64,000 nucleotides of DNA, from the NCBI GenBank assembly GCA_028687755.1, contig JAQTZL010000006.1, positions 1 to 64,000 on the forward strand. The letters run 5' to 3'. Shown piece after piece: positions 41,768 to 50,884 of the stretch. A program made the translations under genes and the position numbers. Every line of letters begins with the position of its first letter. The first letter of the stretch is position 1. Origin of the DNA: Candidatus Nanopelagicales bacterium (GTDB taxonomy: Bacteria > Actinomycetota > Actinomycetes > S36-B12). Below the pieces are notes generated by a model that was given only the letters and a program-made list of their open reading frames with translations, was not told the origin of the DNA and did no database searches.

Positions 41768-42958
41768 CTAGTTGGAAATACCTCGTGTCAACAACATGGC
41801 ACCTGCGATTGGACCGCCACCGTTTGCTGCAACAGCAACTTCAGTGTTAGGAATCTGACGTTCGCCAGCCTCGCCGCGCAACTGCACAGCGGCTTCGTAG
41901 ACGTGGCCAAAACCATGCAGGCGACCTTCAGATAGCTGACCACCGTGGGTGTTAATCGGAAGCTCACCGGTGCGAGCGATGCGTTGGCCACCTTCGATAA
42001 AGGCACCGCCTTCGCCTTGTGCGCAGAAGCCAAGTGCCTCAAGCCACGCCAAGGTGATGATGCTGAAGCCGTCATACAACTCAGCTACGTCAACATCGGC
42101 AGGCTTGAGGTCAGTGCGTGACCACAACTGCTTCGCCACACCTTGAGCCATCATTGAGGTCATGTCTTCGTATTGATCCCATGATGGGCGGCCGTACTGC
42201 GCGGTACCAACAGCGTTGATGTGCACTGGAATCTTTGGTGCATCATTGGCGTAATCAACATGGGAAATGATGATTGCGGTTGATCCGTCTACCGGAACAT
42301 CGCAGTCCAACAAGCACAATGGCGTTGAAATCATGCGAGCATTTAAGTAATCGTCCATGGTCAATGGATCCCGATATACCGCGCGTGGGTTAACCCCAGC
42401 ATTCGTGCGGCAGGTCAACGCAATCTGAGCAAGCTGCTCACGCGTGGTGCCGTACTTATGCATATGAAGTTGAGCAACCTGTGCAAACCAGTTGGTTGCA
42501 GAGATTGCGCCAAATGGTGCGAGGAATTCCATGAAGCCGGAAGCTGCCTGCATGCCTTGGCCGGGGTTTCGGCCTTTGGCGCCTTGCATGGTTGATTCAG
42601 TGACTGTGCGGAATACGAGCACATGCTTAGCCAAACCTGCGGCTACAGCCATCGTTGCTTCAATGATTGCGCCGAGCTGTGCTGAACCTTCAGCAGCGCC
42701 GTACATGTAATTGAGATCTAGTCGGAGGGCATCTTGCACCTGTGGTGCTGACGGTCCACCAAAACCTCGAGAAGCAATGGCATCTCCACCTGGGTAGGTA
42801 GCAACACCATCAATATCTTCACGCTTGAGCCCTGCATCTTCAATTGCTTCAAGCGCAGCTTCGAGAGTGAGGTCCATAGCCGTGCGGCCTAGTCGACGAC
42901 CAGAAGCTGAGCGACCTACACCACTGATGAATGAAAGGCGTTCTGGGTTCTTGCTCAT
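41768..42958 (-). CDS. Thiolase-like lipid-transfer protein, Ltp2-type (pair 3)
   Basis: This 396-residue protein is a paralogue of the Ltp2-like protein at 27942. The nucleophile region reads MYGAAEGSAQLGAIIEA, again without cysteine. AELYDGFSIITLAWLEALGF and NTHGGQLSEGRLHGFGHVYEA are typical of Ltp2-type aldolases. Its ATG overlaps the stop of the DUF35 gene by four bases, so the pair is translationally coupled and probably forms one complex. It would cleave a 3-hydroxyacyl-CoA side chain. Confidence 0.9.
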   Translation of the reverse strand: MSKNPERLSFISGVGRSASGRRLGRTAMDLTLEAALEAIEDAGLKREDIDGVATYPGGDAIASRGFGGPSAPQVQDALRLDLNYMYGAAEGSAQLGAIIEATMAVAAGLAKHVLVFRTVTESTMQGAKGRNPGQGMQAASGFMEFLAPFGAISATNWFAQVAQLHMHKYGTTREQLAQIALTCRTNAGVNPRAVYRDPLTMDDYLNARMISTPLCLLDCDVPVDGSTAIIISHVDYANDAPKIPVHINAVGTAQYGRPSWDQYEDMTSMMAQGVAKQLWSRTDLKPADVDVAELYDGFSIITLAWLEALGFCAQGEGGAFIEGGQRIARTGELPINTHGGQLSEGRLHGFGHVYEAAVQLRGEAGERQIPNTEVAVAANGGGPIAGAMLLTRGISN

Positions 42959-43392
42959 GCTGGCGCTCCTTCTGGAACGAAGGTTGGGTAAAAGATGTCA
43001 TCGCGTGCAAGGAACCGGGTTTCCACACGGCTGCCAATGAGATCGGCCGGTGCGATGTCCAGTGGCACACCAGCAAGCAATGCGGTGAGGCGCAGATCAG
43101 GCTGTTCATCCATCGTGACGATGACAATGATGTACGGCTCTTGGCCAGGAACCCACTGCTGAACGTTCACGGTGAAACTCAGCACAGTGCCCTTGCCGGA
43201 CACCACTTCTGGTTCCATTTTTGCGCTTAGGCACTTTGGGCAGCGTGGTGTTGGTGGATGCGAGAAGTACCCACAGTCACCGCAACGCTTAAATCGAAGC
43301 TGGCCATCGGCTCCGCTTTGCCAGAAAAATTCACATTCTGGGTTGTCTTGTGGCGGGATTCGCATCGTCAAGATGTCGAGATCAATAGCCAA
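42955..43392 (-). CDS. DUF35 zinc-ribbon/OB-fold protein (pair 3)
   Basis: This 145-residue protein has zinc-ribbon cysteines 37, 40, 51 and 54 (CGDCG and CPKC) and an OB-fold with SGKGTVLSFTVNVQQW. It has a longer N-terminal lead (about 20 residues) than pairs 1 and 2, with FFWQSGADGQLRFKRC resembling the ChsH2 DUF35 entry segment. It overlaps its partner gene by four bases and lies 32 bp downstream of the acyl-CoA ligase gene. Confidence 0.92.
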   Translation of the reverse strand: MAIDLDILTMRIPPQDNPECEFFWQSGADGQLRFKRCGDCGYFSHPPTPRCPKCLSAKMEPEVVSGKGTVLSFTVNVQQWVPGQEPYIIVIVTMDEQPDLRLTALLAGVPLDIAPADLIGSRVETRFLARDDIFYPTFVPEGAPA

Positions 43393-43424
43393 GGCAAACT
43401 CCTAGCGTTGTAGTTGCGAAGTAC

Positions 43425-44933
43425 TTAGTTTTGTTCTTCGTGCAAAGCGAACTCAGTGACTAAATTACGGCGAAGCAACTTGCCCGTTGCTGTTTGTGGC
43501 AGCAACTCGTGACGCAAACGTACGTAGTCAGGAGTCTTTGATGAGCGAAGCTTCTCGCGGCAGAAGTCTTTAATGTCTTCTTCTGTGCAGGTCATGCCTT
43601 CACGAAGCACAACGAACGCAGCGATGCGCTGGCCCCACTCTTCGTCAGGCACGCCGGCAACTGCGCATTCGAGCACTGCTGGGTGACGGTGAATGACTTC
43701 TTCAATTTCTGCAGGAGCGATGTTCTCGCCGCCGCGAATGATGGTGTCGTCGGTGCGACCTTCGATGAACAGGAAGCTTCCTGCATCCAACCAACCGCGG
43801 TCGCGTGTATTGAACCAGCCATCGTCGTCAACAACCTTGCCGCTTTCGAGGTATTCGCCTGAAACCTGTTCGCCGCTTACCCAAATTGCACCTGGTTCTC
43901 CAAGTGGCAGTTCATTGCCTTCGCTATCGCGAATCTGAAGATTGACGTTCGGCAGAACCTTGCCAACTGAACCAAGGCGAACACGAACTTCTGGATCCGT
44001 GCTGTTGAATGAATCGCGGTGATCTTCTGGTCCAAACACTGCAACAGAAGATGAAGTTTCCGTGAGCCCGTAAGCATTGACGAAGCCAACATTGGGGAAC
44101 AAACCAAGTGCACGCTCAAGCGTTGCCTGAGCAATGCGAGCACCGCCGTAGCTCAAGCTGCGCAAGGTTGGTGGAGCCTGACGGCCAGTTTCTTCCATGT
44201 GTTCAACGATGCGCGACAACATTGTTGGTACGAGCATTGCGTTGGTGACGCCTTCTCGCTCAACCGTGTCAAGCCAAATCTGTGGTGTGAAGCGATCCAA
44301 GTACACCACTCGACGGCCGGCGTACAAGTTCGACAACAGGTTCGCAACTGCTGCAATGTGATACGGCGGAACCGAAACAACCATGGCATCTGTTGGTTCT
44401 GCGCTTGCAAAGTCAACTGATCCAAGGACGTATGCGACAAGGTGCTTGTGACGAAGCACTGCACTCTTAGGAGCGGATGTTGTGCCGGATGTCTGAAGCA
44501 ACAATGCAATGTCTTCTGGGTCTGGCTCTGAGTCGAAGACAGGAACGTCGCCGCTGCCGGTCTTTTCAATCCACTCGTCAAACGTCATCACTACCTGTGC
44601 TGAACCTTCAGGCACGATGCTTGGGTTGTCGGTCACGATGAACGGTGCCGGCATGCCCATGATTGCCTTGGCAATGTATTCCTCAGCCAAGCGGTAGTTC
44701 AGTGGAAGGAACTGCATCTTGGCGAAACCTGCGCCAAAGAGTGCGATGGGGAATGACGGCCCGTTCTCGCCACAGAAGATGACGCTCTTAGCACCGGAGT
44801 CCTGAATCAACTTGCCGCCGCGGGCAGCAGCAGCACGCAGTTGGGCGTAGGTCATGCCATCGGCCAGGCTGCCGACCGCGACGCGATCGTCGTAACCGCC
44901 TGAGACCATTTCCAACAAAGTAAGCAGATTCAC
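43425..44933 (-). CDS. Acyl-CoA synthetase (AMP-binding)
   Basis: This 502-residue ANL-superfamily ligase makes acyl-CoA from acid, ATP and CoA through an acyl-AMP. The P-loop-like motif QTSGTTSAPK spans residues 147-156, YGLTETSSS is the mid motif, RTDDTIIRGGENIAPAEIE is the hinge region and Lys485 in TATGKLLRRN is the catalytic lysine. It is a medium-length enzyme of the FadD3/FadD17-like size. Its 5' region has four TCGCAA repeats. As the first gene of its minus-strand run it is the likely entry point of the pathway. Confidence 0.93.
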   Translation of the reverse strand: MNLLTLLEMVSGGYDDRVAVGSLADGMTYAQLRAAAARGGKLIQDSGAKSVIFCGENGPSFPIALFGAGFAKMQFLPLNYRLAEEYIAKAIMGMPAPFIVTDNPSIVPEGSAQVVMTFDEWIEKTGSGDVPVFDSEPDPEDIALLLQTSGTTSAPKSAVLRHKHLVAYVLGSVDFASAEPTDAMVVSVPPYHIAAVANLLSNLYAGRRVVYLDRFTPQIWLDTVEREGVTNAMLVPTMLSRIVEHMEETGRQAPPTLRSLSYGGARIAQATLERALGLFPNVGFVNAYGLTETSSSVAVFGPEDHRDSFNSTDPEVRVRLGSVGKVLPNVNLQIRDSEGNELPLGEPGAIWVSGEQVSGEYLESGKVVDDDGWFNTRDRGWLDAGSFLFIEGRTDDTIIRGGENIAPAEIEEVIHRHPAVLECAVAGVPDEEWGQRIAAFVVLREGMTCTEEDIKDFCREKLRSSKTPDYVRLRHELLPQTATGKLLRRNLVTEFALHEEQN

Positions 44934-44995
44934 GAAAGACTCCTAGAAGAGAAACACAAAAATTGGCACTTGTCGCGAGGATCGGGGTTTCCGGA

Positions 44996-45053
44996 TCGCA
45001 ACATGTGAAGGATGGTCGCAAGGGGTAATCGCAAGCCATTCGGTAAGTCGCAA
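44996..45053. repeat. Four TCGCAA repeats upstream of the acyl-CoA ligase
   Basis: TCGCAA occurs at 44996-45001, 45016-45021, 45029-45034 and 45048-45053, at steps of 20, 13 and 19 bp, all in one orientation. They lie 63-120 bp upstream of the ligase start in a 196-bp gap. Near-helical spacing of three copies suggests a multi-site operator. Each unit is short, so chance is not excluded. Confidence 0.4.
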
Positions 45054-45129
45054 CCCTACGGCAACGGCTTACGACGTTGCTAGGTAATCCCCCAAAGTGA
45101 GCGCGACCTCACATAGGGGGATTTCCCCT

Positions 45130-46317
45130 TTAGAGACGCTCAATAATGAGGCCATTTGCCAGGCCGCCGGCCTCACACATGGTCTGGAATCCGTAGCGGC
45201 CACCCGTCTCTTCCAAGGTGGTCAGCAAGGAGACCAACAGGCGCCCACCAGAAGCACCAAGTGGGTGGCCTAGAGCTATTGCGCCACCGTTTTGGTTGAC
45301 CTTGGCAACATCCACGCCGGTGTCCTTCAGCCAAGCCAGCACGGGCGCTGCGAAAGCTTCATTGACCTCAAAAGCATCGATATCGGCCAGGGTCAGACCC
45401 GCCTTTTCGAGGGTTTTCTTGGTCACGGGGATCACAGCAGACAGCATTTCCACTGGGTCATCTCCAATAACCGACGAGGCCACGATCCGGGCGCGAGGCT
45501 TCAGGCCTAATTTCTTAACCATGGCTTCGCTGGCAATGAGTACTGCCGAAGCGCCATCGCTGATCTGAGAGGCGTTGCCTGCAGTGATGGACCAGTCGAT
45601 TTCTGGGAAGCGTTCCTTGGCGCCGTCATTCACAAATGCTGGCTTGAGCCCACCGAGGGCTTCCAATGAGCTGTCAGCGCGAATGCCGTCGTCAGCTGAG
45701 ATGACTGTGCCATCAGGCAAGGTCACCGGAACGATTTGCTTGGCCAAGGTGCCGGCCGCCTGAGCTGCTGCTGCGCGTTGATGTGATGACAATGAATAGG
45801 TATCCATGTCTTCACGACTCAATTCCCAACGTGAAGCAATGAGTTCTGCGGAAATGCCCTGCTCAACCAGACCGCCACCTGCATAGCGCGCGGCAACTGT
45901 TGGACCGAATGGGTCTTCACCGTTTTTGTTACTGAACATTGGGGTGGTGCTCATTGATTCAACGCCAGCAGCAATGACGAGATCGTAAGCGCCTGCCATC
46001 ACGCCTTGCGCACCGAAGGCAACTGCTTGCATTGAAGATCCGCATTGACGATCAACAGTGGTTGCCGGTACTGATTCCGGAAATCCTGCGGCAAGCACAG
46101 CACTGCGCGTGATGTTGTTGCTCTGACGGCCAATCTGAGTAACACAACCGCCGATGACATCGTCAACCAAAACGGGATCGAAGCCATTGCGCTCAACAAG
46201 TGCGCGCAAAGGCACGGCCATTAAGTCAGCTGAATGCAAAGGTGAGTAGGAACTGCCATCACGCTTCACGCGCGCAGTTGGTGTACGAACGATGTCGACA
46301 ATGTATGCGTCGGTCAT
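45130..46317 (-). CDS. Acetyl-CoA acyltransferase (thiolase)
   Basis: This 395-residue thiolase has Cys92 in VDRQCGSSMQAV, His351 in GHPLGASGGR and Cys381 in MCEAGG. Homology starts at MTDAYIVDIVRTP (46317), although the frame is open to 46356. That ATG overlaps the stop of the upstream dehydrogenase gene by four bases, so the two are coupled. It is the second classic thiolase in the window and is well diverged from that at 15612-16790, which suggests a different acyl-chain preference. Confidence 0.94.
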   Translation of the reverse strand: MTDAYIVDIVRTPTARVKRDGSSYSPLHSADLMAVPLRALVERNGFDPVLVDDVIGGCVTQIGRQSNNITRSAVLAAGFPESVPATTVDRQCGSSMQAVAFGAQGVMAGAYDLVIAAGVESMSTTPMFSNKNGEDPFGPTVAARYAGGGLVEQGISAELIASRWELSREDMDTYSLSSHQRAAAAQAAGTLAKQIVPVTLPDGTVISADDGIRADSSLEALGGLKPAFVNDGAKERFPEIDWSITAGNASQISDGASAVLIASEAMVKKLGLKPRARIVASSVIGDDPVEMLSAVIPVTKKTLEKAGLTLADIDAFEVNEAFAAPVLAWLKDTGVDVAKVNQNGGAIALGHPLGASGGRLLVSLLTTLEETGGRYGFQTMCEAGGLANGLIIERL

Positions 46318-47414
46318 GCGGTGAGTCCTAACAGTTGTTGGAGTTGGTTGCGGCACGAGAGTGCGTCACCGAAGAGAATTTCATCCGTCTTGACTCGACG
46401 AAGGTAGAGATGTGCGCAGTGTTCCCATGTGAAGCCGATGCCACCATGAACCTGAATCGTTGCTTCGGCAACCCAAGGCGCAAAGCGTGCGCAATAGGCC
46501 TTCACTACCAATGACTGTTCGTGAAGGGAAGCGCCGTCGGCTGGATCAACAAGTGACGAGGTCTCAACCGCAGCGCGCATTGATTCAACATGCGCAAACA
46601 TTTCAGAGCAACGATGCTTAATGGCCTGAAAAGCACCAATTGGCTTGCCGAACTGAACACGGGTCTTTGCATACTCAACAGAAACCTCCATCAGCTTCTC
46701 TGACATGCCGAGAAGTTCCGCGCTCACTGCAATGCGTCCGTACGCATTCAATGCCTTTAACGCGTCGCTGTATTCGCCACCAATACGAGTTGCCGCAACA
46801 CCTTCAAAGGTAACGAGTGCTGTTGGTCGAGTGAGATCGAGTGATTGTTGAGGTGTAATCACAAGGCCCGATGCCTTCGCATCAACAAGGAACAAACCAG
46901 TTCCCGATGGTGTCGTTGCGACTACCAAGATTCGGTTTGCAATCCGCGCATTGAGCACTGCTGTCTTTGAGCCGTAGACACTCCAGCCATTTTCATCCCG
47001 CGCAACCGTGTTAACACCCGCGCCGTCAATCAATGCAACGGTGATGATTTCGCTACCGTCTGCAATAGCTGGTAACACTTCAACATTCACTGCGGCATCG
47101 CCTGCGAGCTGAATTGCGATTGGGGCCAAGACACCTGAAGCAAGGAGCGGTACGACCGCCAAAGCGCGTGAAGCCTCTTCAAGTGCAACAGCCATTTCTC
47201 CCATACCCATGCCTTGGCCGCCGAACTCTTCTGGAATCAAGAGTCCAGCAACACCAAGGTCCGTTGCCAAGCCTCGCCAAGCTGCTTCGTCAATACCCGA
47301 ATCACTTGCGATGACTTCACGGACACGGGTTTCAGGTGACGTATCTGTGAAGAAATCACGCAGGCTGGCTCGGAAATCGGCACGTTCCGACGCGGAAGTC
47401 GTTGAGCTATTCAT
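46314..47414 (-). CDS. Acyl-CoA dehydrogenase, subunit of a heteromeric pair
   Basis: This protein of about 366 residues is an acyl-CoA dehydrogenase of the type lacking the SEPxxGSD segment. It has FGGQGMGMGEMAV near residue 60, QAIKHRCSEM and HGGIGFTWEHCAHLYLRR. It forms an adjacent pair with the dehydrogenase at 47439, which has the complementary features. The frame begins at TTG 47423, but ATG 47414 with AAAAGGG upstream is preferred. It is coupled to the thiolase gene downstream. Confidence 0.92.
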   Translation of the reverse strand: MNSSTTSASERADFRASLRDFFTDTSPETRVREVIASDSGIDEAAWRGLATDLGVAGLLIPEEFGGQGMGMGEMAVALEEASRALAVVPLLASGVLAPIAIQLAGDAAVNVEVLPAIADGSEIITVALIDGAGVNTVARDENGWSVYGSKTAVLNARIANRILVVATTPSGTGLFLVDAKASGLVITPQQSLDLTRPTALVTFEGVAATRIGGEYSDALKALNAYGRIAVSAELLGMSEKLMEVSVEYAKTRVQFGKPIGAFQAIKHRCSEMFAHVESMRAAVETSSLVDPADGASLHEQSLVVKAYCARFAPWVAEATIQVHGGIGFTWEHCAHLYLRRVKTDEILFGDALSCRNQLQQLLGLTA

Positions 47415-47438
47415 AATCTTCAAATCCCTTTTCGATGC

Positions 47439-48548
47439 TTAGTCGCGTGGAAGACCGAGTACACGGTCGCCGATGATGTTCTTGACGATGTCTGAGGTTC
47501 CTGCAGCGATCGTTGCCGAGCGAGCAGTGAGGTAGCCAACCTTGGCGTCATTGGCGTCACCTGTGATGCCATCGATGCCTGCAAGTTCCATCACCGTCGT
47601 GTCTACGCGCTGGCTCAACTCACTCCACACCATCTTGATAACTGATGATTCGGAACCTGGCGCAACGCCACCGGCAATTTTTGCGAGCATCTGGCGGCCC
47701 ATCATGCCTAGCACTCGGCTCTCCACATAGAACTCTGCAAGCTCATCAGCAATGATCGGCGAAATTTGGGTGTCGCTCTTGGTGACATCTTCGACCAAGT
47801 TGCGGATGCGTTGTTCAAGGCGTCCTGCAAACACAGCAACACCAGCACGCTCATGGCCAAGAGTGGTCATGGTGACGTTCCAGCCTTCGTTCAAAGGTCC
47901 GATGAGATTTGCTACAGGCACGCGAACATCAGTGAAGAAGACCTCGGCGAATTCAGCACCACCGTTGATCTGCTTGATTGGGCGAACTTCAAGCCCTGGC
48001 GTATCAATTGGCACGATAATCGCTGAAATGCCCTTGTGCTTTGGTGCATCAGGGTCCGTACGTGCAAGTAACTGCATGTGTGTTGCGTACATGCCGTTAG
48101 AAGTCCAAACTTTCTGACCATTAATCACGAACTCATCGCCATCAATGACCGCACGCGTGCGCAATGAGGCAAGGTCTGACCCTGCGCCTGGCTCGCTGAA
48201 ACCTTGGCACCAGAACTCATCAGTGTTAGCGATCTTTGCCACGCTCTTGCGTTGTTCATCATTACCAAAGCGCATCAAGGTTGGTGCAACGTTCTTTACG
48301 CCGATCATGCCCGGGATCTGTGGGGCGCCATATTGAGCAACCACATCTTCAATAGCCAGCATTTCCATGGTGCCAAGACCGCGACCACCAAACTCTTCTG
48401 GCCAGGTTGCCGTTGTCCAGCGACCTTCAGCCATCGTGCGCTGCCAATCCAACTTGGCTTCCCACGTGTCTTGGTCAGGCCACTTCGCGCGCCAGGCGGG
48501 AAGAGCATTCGCGAGAAATTCGCGCAGGTCAGCAAGCAGTGCATCCAT
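47439..48548 (-). CDS. Acyl-CoA dehydrogenase, partner subunit
   Basis: This 369-residue acyl-CoA dehydrogenase has GFSEPGAGSDLASLRT near residue 116, INGQKVWTSNG and the ending AAGTSDIVKNIIGDRVLGLPRD, where GTSDI replaces the usual GTSEI. It resembles the C-terminal half of the fused protein at 33299-35434, while its neighbour resembles the N-terminal half. The two probably form an alpha2beta2 enzyme. It lies 14 bp after the third DUF2889 gene. Confidence 0.92.
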   Translation of the reverse strand: MDALLADLREFLANALPAWRAKWPDQDTWEAKLDWQRTMAEGRWTTATWPEEFGGRGLGTMEMLAIEDVVAQYGAPQIPGMIGVKNVAPTLMRFGNDEQRKSVAKIANTDEFWCQGFSEPGAGSDLASLRTRAVIDGDEFVINGQKVWTSNGMYATHMQLLARTDPDAPKHKGISAIIVPIDTPGLEVRPIKQINGGAEFAEVFFTDVRVPVANLIGPLNEGWNVTMTTLGHERAGVAVFAGRLEQRIRNLVEDVTKSDTQISPIIADELAEFYVESRVLGMMGRQMLAKIAGGVAPGSESSVIKMVWSELSQRVDTTVMELAGIDGITGDANDAKVGYLTARSATIAAGTSDIVKNIIGDRVLGLPRD

Positions 48549-48562
48549 GGTTGTTCTCTCTT

Positions 48563-49558
48563 TCAGTTCAGCTGGGTAAGCATCACGTCGGTGGAGCGGA
48601 TAAATCTCATTGCATCATTTAAGTGCGTGCAACCAAGCTCGCCACGAAGGTGAGTTCGCACACCTTCGTCGAGTTGGTTCGGTGTGCGTCCGAGTAGCAG
48701 GGTTACATGCTCTGCTGCAAGCGGGCAATCGCCCATCGGCAATGTGCGTGGAGTTGCGTGCGCTGCAACCAATACGCCATCAGCATCAAGCTCGCCAGTT
48801 ACGACATACTCATGGAGCGCGCCATCTTCATCAATTGCTCGATGCAGTGAATCTCTGAACCACATTTCTATTTCGATTGCACCGTTTTCGCCTCGGTAAA
48901 TATCAAGGAGGCGCCGACGCTGCATGGTGCCAAAGGAAACTTCTTCTTCGTAATGCCAGGCATCATCGCTATCGATGAGTTGGTGAATCGTTGGTGCAGT
49001 TGGCAAGTCACCGAGGATGCTTTCGCCACTTGCTGTAGCGGCAACTCCACCCGCTCGCCATCCTGCGCATGTTCCAACTTGAGGGGAATTGGAAAGAAAT
49101 CCTGGAGTCTGTGGTGCAGAAACGATGCGGCCGTAGCCAGCGACGTGACGCATCCCGGAAAGTTCATCCAACAAACAACCGATCAATGAACTTTCGGAAT
49201 AGGCATCACCAAGTGTTGCCACAGCCCCGCGAAAACCGGGACCAATATTTCGGCCCTTCAGTTCTTGCGTCAACGAACGATGGTGCGAGTCATCACTGAC
49301 ATCGATCATCACCAGATTGCCCATGCCATCGGTGCGAGCAGACAACCCTGCAGAGTGTTCCCATGTGATGGCGCCGTCTGGACCAATGGCGATATCTCGG
49401 GCAATGCCGCTCAAGATGATTCCTGAGGCCCAATCGGGCTCGGGAGTGCCGTGCAGAGTCACGGTGCGACGCACCGAATTGGCCCGAAGTGGCCACAATG
49501 CCGGTATTGGATCATCGATGCCACGAGTAAGCGGAACGCCGACCGTGGAAGATGACAT
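48563..49558 (-). CDS. DUF2889 protein (copy 3)
   Basis: This 331-residue protein is the most diverged of the three DUF2889 proteins in the window. It keeps NSVRRTVTLHG near residue 28, SGIARDI, WFRDS, ALHEYVVTG and GCTHLNDAMRFIRS. It is placed at the head of the acyl-CoA dehydrogenase pair and thiolase genes, 14 bp from the first dehydrogenase, so it is probably cotranscribed with them. The function is unknown; repeated linkage points to a role with CoA esters. Confidence 0.85.
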   Translation of the reverse strand: MSSSTVGVPLTRGIDDPIPALWPLRANSVRRTVTLHGTPEPDWASGIILSGIARDIAIGPDGAITWEHSAGLSARTDGMGNLVMIDVSDDSHHRSLTQELKGRNIGPGFRGAVATLGDAYSESSLIGCLLDELSGMRHVAGYGRIVSAPQTPGFLSNSPQVGTCAGWRAGGVAATASGESILGDLPTAPTIHQLIDSDDAWHYEEEVSFGTMQRRRLLDIYRGENGAIEIEMWFRDSLHRAIDEDGALHEYVVTGELDADGVLVAAHATPRTLPMGDCPLAAEHVTLLLGRTPNQLDEGVRTHLRGELGCTHLNDAMRFIRSTDVMLTQLN

Positions 49559-49645
49559 TGCCTACTCCCATCAGGTCTGATTTGCCGTGAATTGTCGGCA
49601 ATCGATGCCCTCACGGTATCAGTGAAATGCAGGGGTCTGAAGGGG

Positions 49646-50863
49646 TTATTTGGTAACTGGGATCACGCTTTTGGCGTACCTGGGAAGTACAAGAACAACG
49701 AGAAGAACCAACCCAATCACCGAGCACAAGGCCCCGAAGCCGAAGACCGCTCGGTATCCACCGAGCGCGGCTGCGATACCCACCACCAGACCACCAAGGC
49801 CCTGTGCAATATCGAAGAACATAGTGAAAGTTGAAATCGCGGAAGGGCGGACCCGGTCATCAACATCGCTCAACACCAAGGCCATTAATCCTGGGTATTG
49901 AAGCGCGATGCCTGTTGCGAGTGGGATGAGTGCCAGGTAGATCCCGGGCCAACTTGGGGTGAGCGCCATGATCACCAGACCGATGACGATGAAGCTGGTA
50001 GACCAAATCCCTGTTTTACGTGGACCAACCCGATCGGGAATGCGTCGCCCAAAGAGTCGAATCGACAGCACCACTGCGGCATAAAAGAAGAACATCCACT
50101 GGACCTGTGAAGTGCCAAGCTCAGGAGCGTAAAGCGGAAGGAAGGCATTCATGCCAACCATCCCGACGATGCCAAGTGCCAAGACGGTGCCAGGCAGCAA
50201 CGCCGGAAGATAAAACTTTGGTGGCGGCACAGCAGTTGGATCGTCAGATGTTGCCGTGCCCAAATCAATCTTCATATTGCGCAGAGTCAAAATTGGTAAA
50301 GCACCTACAAAGGCAATCACTCCCGACAAAACAAAGGCGGACGTGAAGCCGAATGACTTGTAGGTCAGCTGACCAATCACTGGTCCGATTGCCAAACCGA
50401 TGTATGGAGCAACGGAAAACACACTCGCAGCTTCGGCTCGGCGCCATTCACTGACCCACGACATGATTGTGGACAACATGGCAATGAACATGGCTGCCTG
50501 TGCTCCGCCAAGCACCAAGCGCAGAAACACGAGCGTGATGACGTTTGGCGAGAATGACATCAATCCCATGCTTAAAGCGCCAAGGAGCGCGCCCCACATA
50601 ATGACCTTCACTGCGCCGTAACGAGCCATGCGCGGATTTATCCACGGCCGCACCAAAATTGCAGCAACTGCTTGAATCGCCACAACGATGCCGATGGCCA
50701 AATCTGATCCGTGCAGTTCATCGCGAACAAACACAGGAAGCAATGGTAACGTCATTCCGACGCCAACAAAGAACATAAAGGCAAAGAGCAAAATCAAGAA
50801 GAACGGTCGAGTGACAAGTCGATCAGCTTGCGCAGCTGATCCAGTGGTGTTTTCAGTCGACAC
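49646..50863 (-). CDS. MFS transporter (copy 1)
   Basis: This 405-residue protein has about 12 hydrophobic segments and starts, after a short tail, with FFLILLFAFMFFVGVGMTLPLLPVF. The loop motif appears as RPWINPRMARYGAVK. Mid-protein FYLPALLPGTVLALGIVGMVGMNAF and later FTMFFDIAQGLGG match the next gene's product closely in layout. It probably transports the substrate or a metabolite. It lies 21 bp downstream of its paralogue and about 90 bp upstream of the DUF2889 gene. Confidence 0.9.
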   Translation of the reverse strand: MSTENTTGSAAQADRLVTRPFFLILLFAFMFFVGVGMTLPLLPVFVRDELHGSDLAIGIVVAIQAVAAILVRPWINPRMARYGAVKVIMWGALLGALSMGLMSFSPNVITLVFLRLVLGGAQAAMFIAMLSTIMSWVSEWRRAEAASVFSVAPYIGLAIGPVIGQLTYKSFGFTSAFVLSGVIAFVGALPILTLRNMKIDLGTATSDDPTAVPPPKFYLPALLPGTVLALGIVGMVGMNAFLPLYAPELGTSQVQWMFFFYAAVVLSIRLFGRRIPDRVGPRKTGIWSTSFIVIGLVIMALTPSWPGIYLALIPLATGIALQYPGLMALVLSDVDDRVRPSAISTFTMFFDIAQGLGGLVVGIAAALGGYRAVFGFGALCSVIGLVLLVVLVLPRYAKSVIPVTK

Positions 50864-50884
50864 AATTCACGCTTTCTTTGGTCA

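Noticed and set aside
45115-45129. Terminator after the thiolase gene at 45130
   Set aside because: AGGGG and CCCCT can pair, but the stem is 5 bp and no U-run follows in the gene's direction.
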